Shown piece by piece: positions 31,526 to 34,819 of a DNA stretch of 34,819 nucleotides. The DNA lies in assembly GCF_021343995.1 (NCBI RefSeq), contig NZ_JAJTTE010000066.1, forward strand, positions 1 to 34,819, written 5' to 3'. This stretch comes from Pseudonocardia terrae. GTDB lineage: Bacteria > Actinomycetota > Actinomycetes > Mycobacteriales > Pseudonocardiaceae. The position numbers were made by a program, and so were the translations under genes. The notes under the pieces are model-generated. The model searched no databases, was not told where the DNA came from, and saw nothing but the letters and a program-made list of their open reading frames with translations. Each line of letters opens with the position of its first letter. The first letter of the stretch is position 1.

Positions 31526-32063
31526 CTATGGCGAGGGCGCCACGCCCTCGGCGGGCCGCGCGGCAGGGTTGTCGCCAGGTGCTGGGTGCCGGATGCGGAC
31601 GTGCACCTCCTGGATGGCGTTGTTGCCGTAGCCGAGGCGGTTCCACTGCGGCTGCTCGGGTTGGGTGTGGCGCGCCCGGTCGCTCGCCCGGGCCCGGATC
31701 ACGGTGATCCCCGGCGTGTCGCAGCGGGTGATCCGTTGCCACCACCGCCAGCCGTGCAGGCCATCGACGTCGGTCCCTCGGCGCATCTTGAGACCGCCTT
31801 CTTCCCGGCCAATTCCCAGGTCGCGGCGGACGGCCCGCCGGAGCCAGAGCGTCTCGCGTCCCTCCGTGAGGTCCACAGACGAGACCCGGATCGCGCACAG
31901 TTCGTCGCGCCGCACGACCGTCGTCATCGCCGTCCAGACCATCGCGCCCCAGTCCGGGTCGTACCAGGCCTCGTTGATGATTCGCGCTGCCTGCTCGGCC
32001 GTCGGCGGCTGCGGGTCCGGCTTCGGGGCGGCCGGCGGCTCGGCCCAGGTAGTGGGGACGTAC
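31526..32063 (-). pseudogene. tyrosine-type integrase fragment
   Basis: On the minus strand, directly after the response regulator's stop, an open frame reads PPAAPKPDPQPPTAEQAARI, then INEAWYDPDWGAMVWTAMTT, VVRRDELCAIRVSSVDLTEG, ETLWLRRAVRRDLGIG. This is the segment of phage-type tyrosine integrases that spans the linker and the first catalytic Arg box. The normal box reads TGxRRGELxxLRW; here it is TVVRRDELCAIRV, so the Gly residues and the Trp are changed. The core-binding domain before it and the His-x-x-Arg and Tyr boxes after it are missing. The part beyond about 31750 has no recognisable homology. No attachment site or tRNA was found near it. Confidence 0.55.
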
Positions 32064-32612
32064 TCAGTACTGATGATGACGGACAGCCCCGAGGGTGGTG
32101 CGCAAGCGGTCCACGAGCGCGGAGGTGGCGCCGTCGGCGGGCTCGGCGGCGGCGAGCAACTCCATTGCCTCGTCGACCCCCTTGCGCAGCGAGTCCCGCT
32201 CGGCGGCGCGTTCGGCCAGCTCGGTGTGCAGGCGATAGAGGTCGACGAACACGGACACCTTCGACCGCAGCACCCACGGGTCGAAGGGTTTGGTGATGTA
32301 GTCCACCGCTCCCGCCTGGTAGCCGCGGAAGGCCAGATGAGGGTCGTAGCTCGCCGCGGTGAGGAACAGGATCGGGATGTGGCGGGTCCGCTCGCGCTGC
32401 TTGACGTGCTTGGCGGTCTCGAAGCCGTCCATTCCAGGCATGTTGGCGTCGAGGAGGATCACTGCGAAGTCCTGAACGAGCAGTTGCTTGAGCGCGTCCT
32501 CGCCACTGGTGACCGGCACGATCTCAATGGGCAGCCCCTCCAGGATCGCCTGCAACGCGAGCAGGTTCTCCCGTCGGTCGTCGACCGCGAGGACCCGGAC
32601 CGGCACCGTCAT
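32064..32612 (-). CDS. response regulator (receiver domain, short C-terminal helix)
   Basis: A 182-residue protein with a single receiver domain. The acidic pair is Asp11-Asp12, the phosphoacceptor is Asp55 in ILLDANMPGMDG, Thr85 is in ILFLTAA and Lys108 in DYITKPFDP. After residue 125 comes a coiled-coil-like helix (LYRLHTELAERAAERDSL) and no DNA-binding domain. It is therefore likely a phosphate relay or an adaptor acting on a partner protein. The ATG overlaps the stop of the hybrid histidine kinase (ATGA), so the kinase is its probable phosphodonor. The stop lies next to the integrase fragment. Confidence 0.92.
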   Translation of the reverse strand: MTVPVRVLAVDDRRENLLALQAILEGLPIEIVPVTSGEDALKQLLVQDFAVILLDANMPGMDGFETAKHVKQRERTRHIPILFLTAASYDPHLAFRGYQAGAVDYITKPFDPWVLRSKVSVFVDLYRLHTELAERAAERDSLRKGVDEAMELLAAAEPADGATSALVDRLRTTLGAVRHHQY

Positions 32613-34819
32613 GCCTGTTCCGTTCCCTTCCCGTTACCGCTGACCCAGGACGCCATGATCGCGAGTAGCTCGTCGAGGTCGACGGGCTTGGTGACGTAGT
32701 CGGTGGCGCCTGCGGCCAGGCTGGACTCCCGGTCCCCGGGCATCGCCTTCGCCGTCAGGAACACGACGGGGAGGTCTCGGCCCTGCGGAAGTGCTCGGAT
32801 CCGGCGGGTGGTCGCGTTGCCGTCGAGGTCGGGCATCATCGCGTCCATCAACACGATCCGGACCTCGGGGTGCTCAGTGAGCAGGGCGATGCCGTCCAGC
32901 CCGTTGTCGGCGTAGAGGACCTCGAGACCATGCAGCTCCAGCGCGCTGGTGAGGGCGAAGACATTGCGCACGTCGTCGTCGACGATGAGCACCGTGGTTC
33001 CAGCAAGCTCCGGCCTCGGGCGCGTCGTGGCCGCCGGTCTGGTCCGCAAGAGGATGGACCCGCCGCGGTCGACGATCTCCGCCGGCGGCTCGGTCGAGCC
33101 CCGTTGCGGGACGCGTGCCGCGGCCGGGGCGCCCGCCGGGAACTCCTCCGGCAGCAGCAGGGTGAACACCGACCCCGCGCCGGGCTCGGAGGACACCTCG
33201 ATCTTGCCGCCCAGGAGCCGAGCCAGCTCCTTGGAGATCGACAGCCCCAGACCGGTGCCGCCGTACTTGCGGCTGGTGGTGCCGTCCGCCTGCTGGAAGG
33301 CCTCGAAGATCATCGCCAGCTTGTCGTCAGGGATCCCGATCCCGGTGTCGCTGACCGCGAAGGTGATCACCGAGCGGGCACCCTCGAGCGAGGGCACCCC
33401 GTAGAGGGTGCCGGACGGTGCGACGTCGACGTGCAGCGTGACGCCGCCGGCGTCGGTGAACTTCACGGCGTTGGCGAGGAGGTTACGCAAAATCTGCTGG
33501 AGCCGGTGGGCGTCGGTGATGATCGAGTCCGGCAGCTCCGCCGCCGCTTCGACGCGCAGCTCGAGACCCTTTTCCTCGGCCTGCATGCCGAACGCCTGCT
33601 CGACGTAAGCGCACATCTCCGCGAGCTGCACCGAGGCCGGCTCGACGTCCACCCGGCCGGCCTCGATCTTGGACAGGTCGAGGATGTCCTCGATGAGGTG
33701 CAGCAGTTCCGACGCGGACGAGTGGATCGTGCTGGCGAACTCGATCTGCTTGGGGGTCAGGTTCGCGTCCTGGTTGTCGGCGAGCAGCCGCGACAGCAAC
33801 AGCAGCGAGTTCAGCGGGGTGCGCAGCTCGTGGCTCATGTTCGCCAGGAACTCCGACTTGTACTGGCTGGCCAGCGCGAGCTGCTGGGCCTTCTCCTCGA
33901 CGCCGCGTCGCGCCGCGTCGATCTCCAGGTTCTTGATCTCGATGTTGCGGTTCTGCTCGGACAGCTGCAGGGCCTTCTCCTCCAGCTCGGCGTTGGTGCG
34001 CTGCAGCTCGGCCGACTGGTCCTGCAGCTCCGTGGTCAGCCGCTGGGACTGGGCGAGCAGCTCCTCGGTGCGTCGACCGGCCTGGATCGTCGCGATGGCC
34101 ACGCCGATCGTGGTGACCAACCGCTCCAGGAAGGTCAGGTGCAGCGCCGAGAACGGCGTGGTCGCTCCGAGCTCGATCACGCCCAACGACTCGCCTTCGA
34201 ACAGGACGGGCAGGACGACCAGCGCCCGCGGCTCGGCGGCTCCGGTGCCGGACCGCACGGGCAGGTAGCCGGGTGGAACGTCGGTGACCACGATGCTCTG
34301 CTTGCTCAGTGCGGCCTGGCCGACCAGGCCCTCTCCGGAGCGGAACTCCAGCGGCGGATCCTCGGTCGGAACCGTGTAGCCGCCGCACATCCTCCAGCGG
34401 GGTGCGGCCGTGGCCTCCGCGAGGTCACCGGCAGCGGCGGCCAAGAAGAACGTGCCGACCTGTGCCCCGACGAGCGGGGCGACCTCGTCCATGATCATCT
34501 GACAGACCTCGCCCAAGTCGCGCTGGCCTTGCAACAGGCCCCCGACGCGGGCGAGGTTGGAGTCCAACCATCCCTGTTCGGCGTTCTCCGCGGTGGTCGC
34601 GCGCAGCGCCGCGATCATCTGGTTGATGTTGTCCTTGAGCTCGGCGACCTCGCCGAGCGCGGCGACCTGGATCTGCTGGGTGAGGTCGCCACGGGCCACC
34701 GCGGTCGACACCGCGGAGATCGCCCGCAGCTGGGTGGTGAGCGTGCCGGCCAGCTGATTGACGTTCTCGGTCAGGTCCCGCCAGGTGCCCGACACCCCGC
34801 GCACCTGCGCCTGTCCGCC
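32609..34819 (-). CDS. hybrid histidine kinase with HAMP, GAF, kinase and receiver domains (partial)
   Basis: The visible 736 codons lack the N-terminus, which lies beyond the right edge. The visible start holds a HAMP-type repeat (VRGVSGTWRDLTENVNQLAGTL with AVARGDLTQQIQV), a pattern of kinases with many HAMP repeats. Next is a GAF domain (about residues 90-245, counted from the ATG at 34804). A coiled coil follows (QRTNAELEEKALQL), then the HisKA His box FLANMSHELRTPLN (His about 323). The ATPase domain has ILRNLLANAVKF, VSDTGIGIP and KYGGTGLGLSISKELA. The C-terminal receiver has VLIVDDD, VLMDAMMPDLDG and DYVTKPVD. It is probably a cytosolic or membrane-linked stress sensor that passes phosphate to its own receiver and to the coupled regulator. 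Confidence 0.93.
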   Translation of the reverse strand, partial: GGQAQVRGVSGTWRDLTENVNQLAGTLTTQLRAISAVSTAVARGDLTQQIQVAALGEVAELKDNINQMIAALRATTAENAEQGWLDSNLARVGGLLQGQRDLGEVCQMIMDEVAPLVGAQVGTFFLAAAAGDLAEATAAPRWRMCGGYTVPTEDPPLEFRSGEGLVGQAALSKQSIVVTDVPPGYLPVRSGTGAAEPRALVVLPVLFEGESLGVIELGATTPFSALHLTFLERLVTTIGVAIATIQAGRRTEELLAQSQRLTTELQDQSAELQRTNAELEEKALQLSEQNRNIEIKNLEIDAARRGVEEKAQQLALASQYKSEFLANMSHELRTPLNSLLLLSRLLADNQDANLTPKQIEFASTIHSSASELLHLIEDILDLSKIEAGRVDVEPASVQLAEMCAYVEQAFGMQAEEKGLELRVEAAAELPDSIITDAHRLQQILRNLLANAVKFTDAGGVTLHVDVAPSGTLYGVPSLEGARSVITFAVSDTGIGIPDDKLAMIFEAFQQADGTTSRKYGGTGLGLSISKELARLLGGKIEVSSEPGAGSVFTLLLPEEFPAGAPAAARVPQRGSTEPPAEIVDRGGSILLRTRPAATTRPRPELAGTTVLIVDDDVRNVFALTSALELHGLEVLYADNGLDGIALLTEHPEVRIVLMDAMMPDLDGNATTRRIRALPQGRDLPVVFLTAKAMPGDRESSLAAGATDYVTKPVDLDELLAIMASWVSGNGKGTEQA

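Overview
The window is about 72% GC with dense, GC-biased codon use, GTG starts and overlapping ATGA/GTGA junctions. It is chromosomal DNA of a high-GC actinobacterium. The gene families (Acg-like nitroreductase, MmyB-type regulator, MEDS-type sensor, DipZ-like and ComA-like relics) suggest a Pseudonocardia-like member of the Pseudonocardiaceae. The family assignment is inference, because no marker gene is present. No rRNA, tRNA or CRISPR array was seen.

Layout. 1-5.3 kb: the end of an FNR-type oxidoreductase, a coupled hypothetical gene, an MFS transporter, a DinB/DUF664 protein, a relic of a zinc-type dehydrogenase, a small orphan protein, and an unusual MEDS + HATPase + HTH regulator. 5.4-11.5 kb: redox genes, namely an Acg-like nitroreductase, a VOC protein behind a MerR-type promoter, a Cys-containing HTH regulator divergent from a ferredoxin reductase with repeated operator half-sites between them, an alpha/beta hydrolase and a 72-aa protein. 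Two decayed genes (a regulator C-terminal half and an AI-2E transporter) lie among them. 11.7-17.9 kb: a gene graveyard. It holds an epoxide hydrolase fused by deletion to the C-terminal half of a DipZ-like thioredoxin protein, a frameshifted and truncated esterase head to head with a beheaded acyl-CoA synthetase, an acyltransferase with an in-frame amber codon, an internally deleted phosphosulfolactate synthase and a truncated VOC protein. The only intact-looking gene there encodes a small CBM48-like protein.

17.9-25 kb: a tight three-gene operon for a GMC dehydrogenase complex (small membrane protein, gluconate dehydrogenase subunit 3-like protein, GMC flavoprotein), a lipoprotein with a probable frameshift, a CPA1 Na+/H+ antiporter, and a divergent cupin/TetR pair around a perfect palindrome. 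25-32 kb: an IS481 transposase remnant, a stress-type SDR, then an MmyB-family regulator divergent from a five-gene operon (MFS efflux pump, half-size DUF2255 protein, CMD protein, zinc alcohol dehydrogenase, cupin), closed by a decayed tyrosine integrase fragment. 32-34.8 kb: a response regulator translationally coupled to a large hybrid histidine kinase that runs off the window.

The best candidates for something undescribed are the GMC trio without a cytochrome subunit, the MEDS-HATPase-HTH fusion, the half-site-controlled ferredoxin reductase with its 25-codon upstream reading frame, and the MmyB-controlled redox operon. The density of pseudogenes with both deletions and single-base lesions is itself the most striking property of the window. 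The single-base frameshifts alone could be assembly errors; the deletion junctions cannot be explained by single-base errors.
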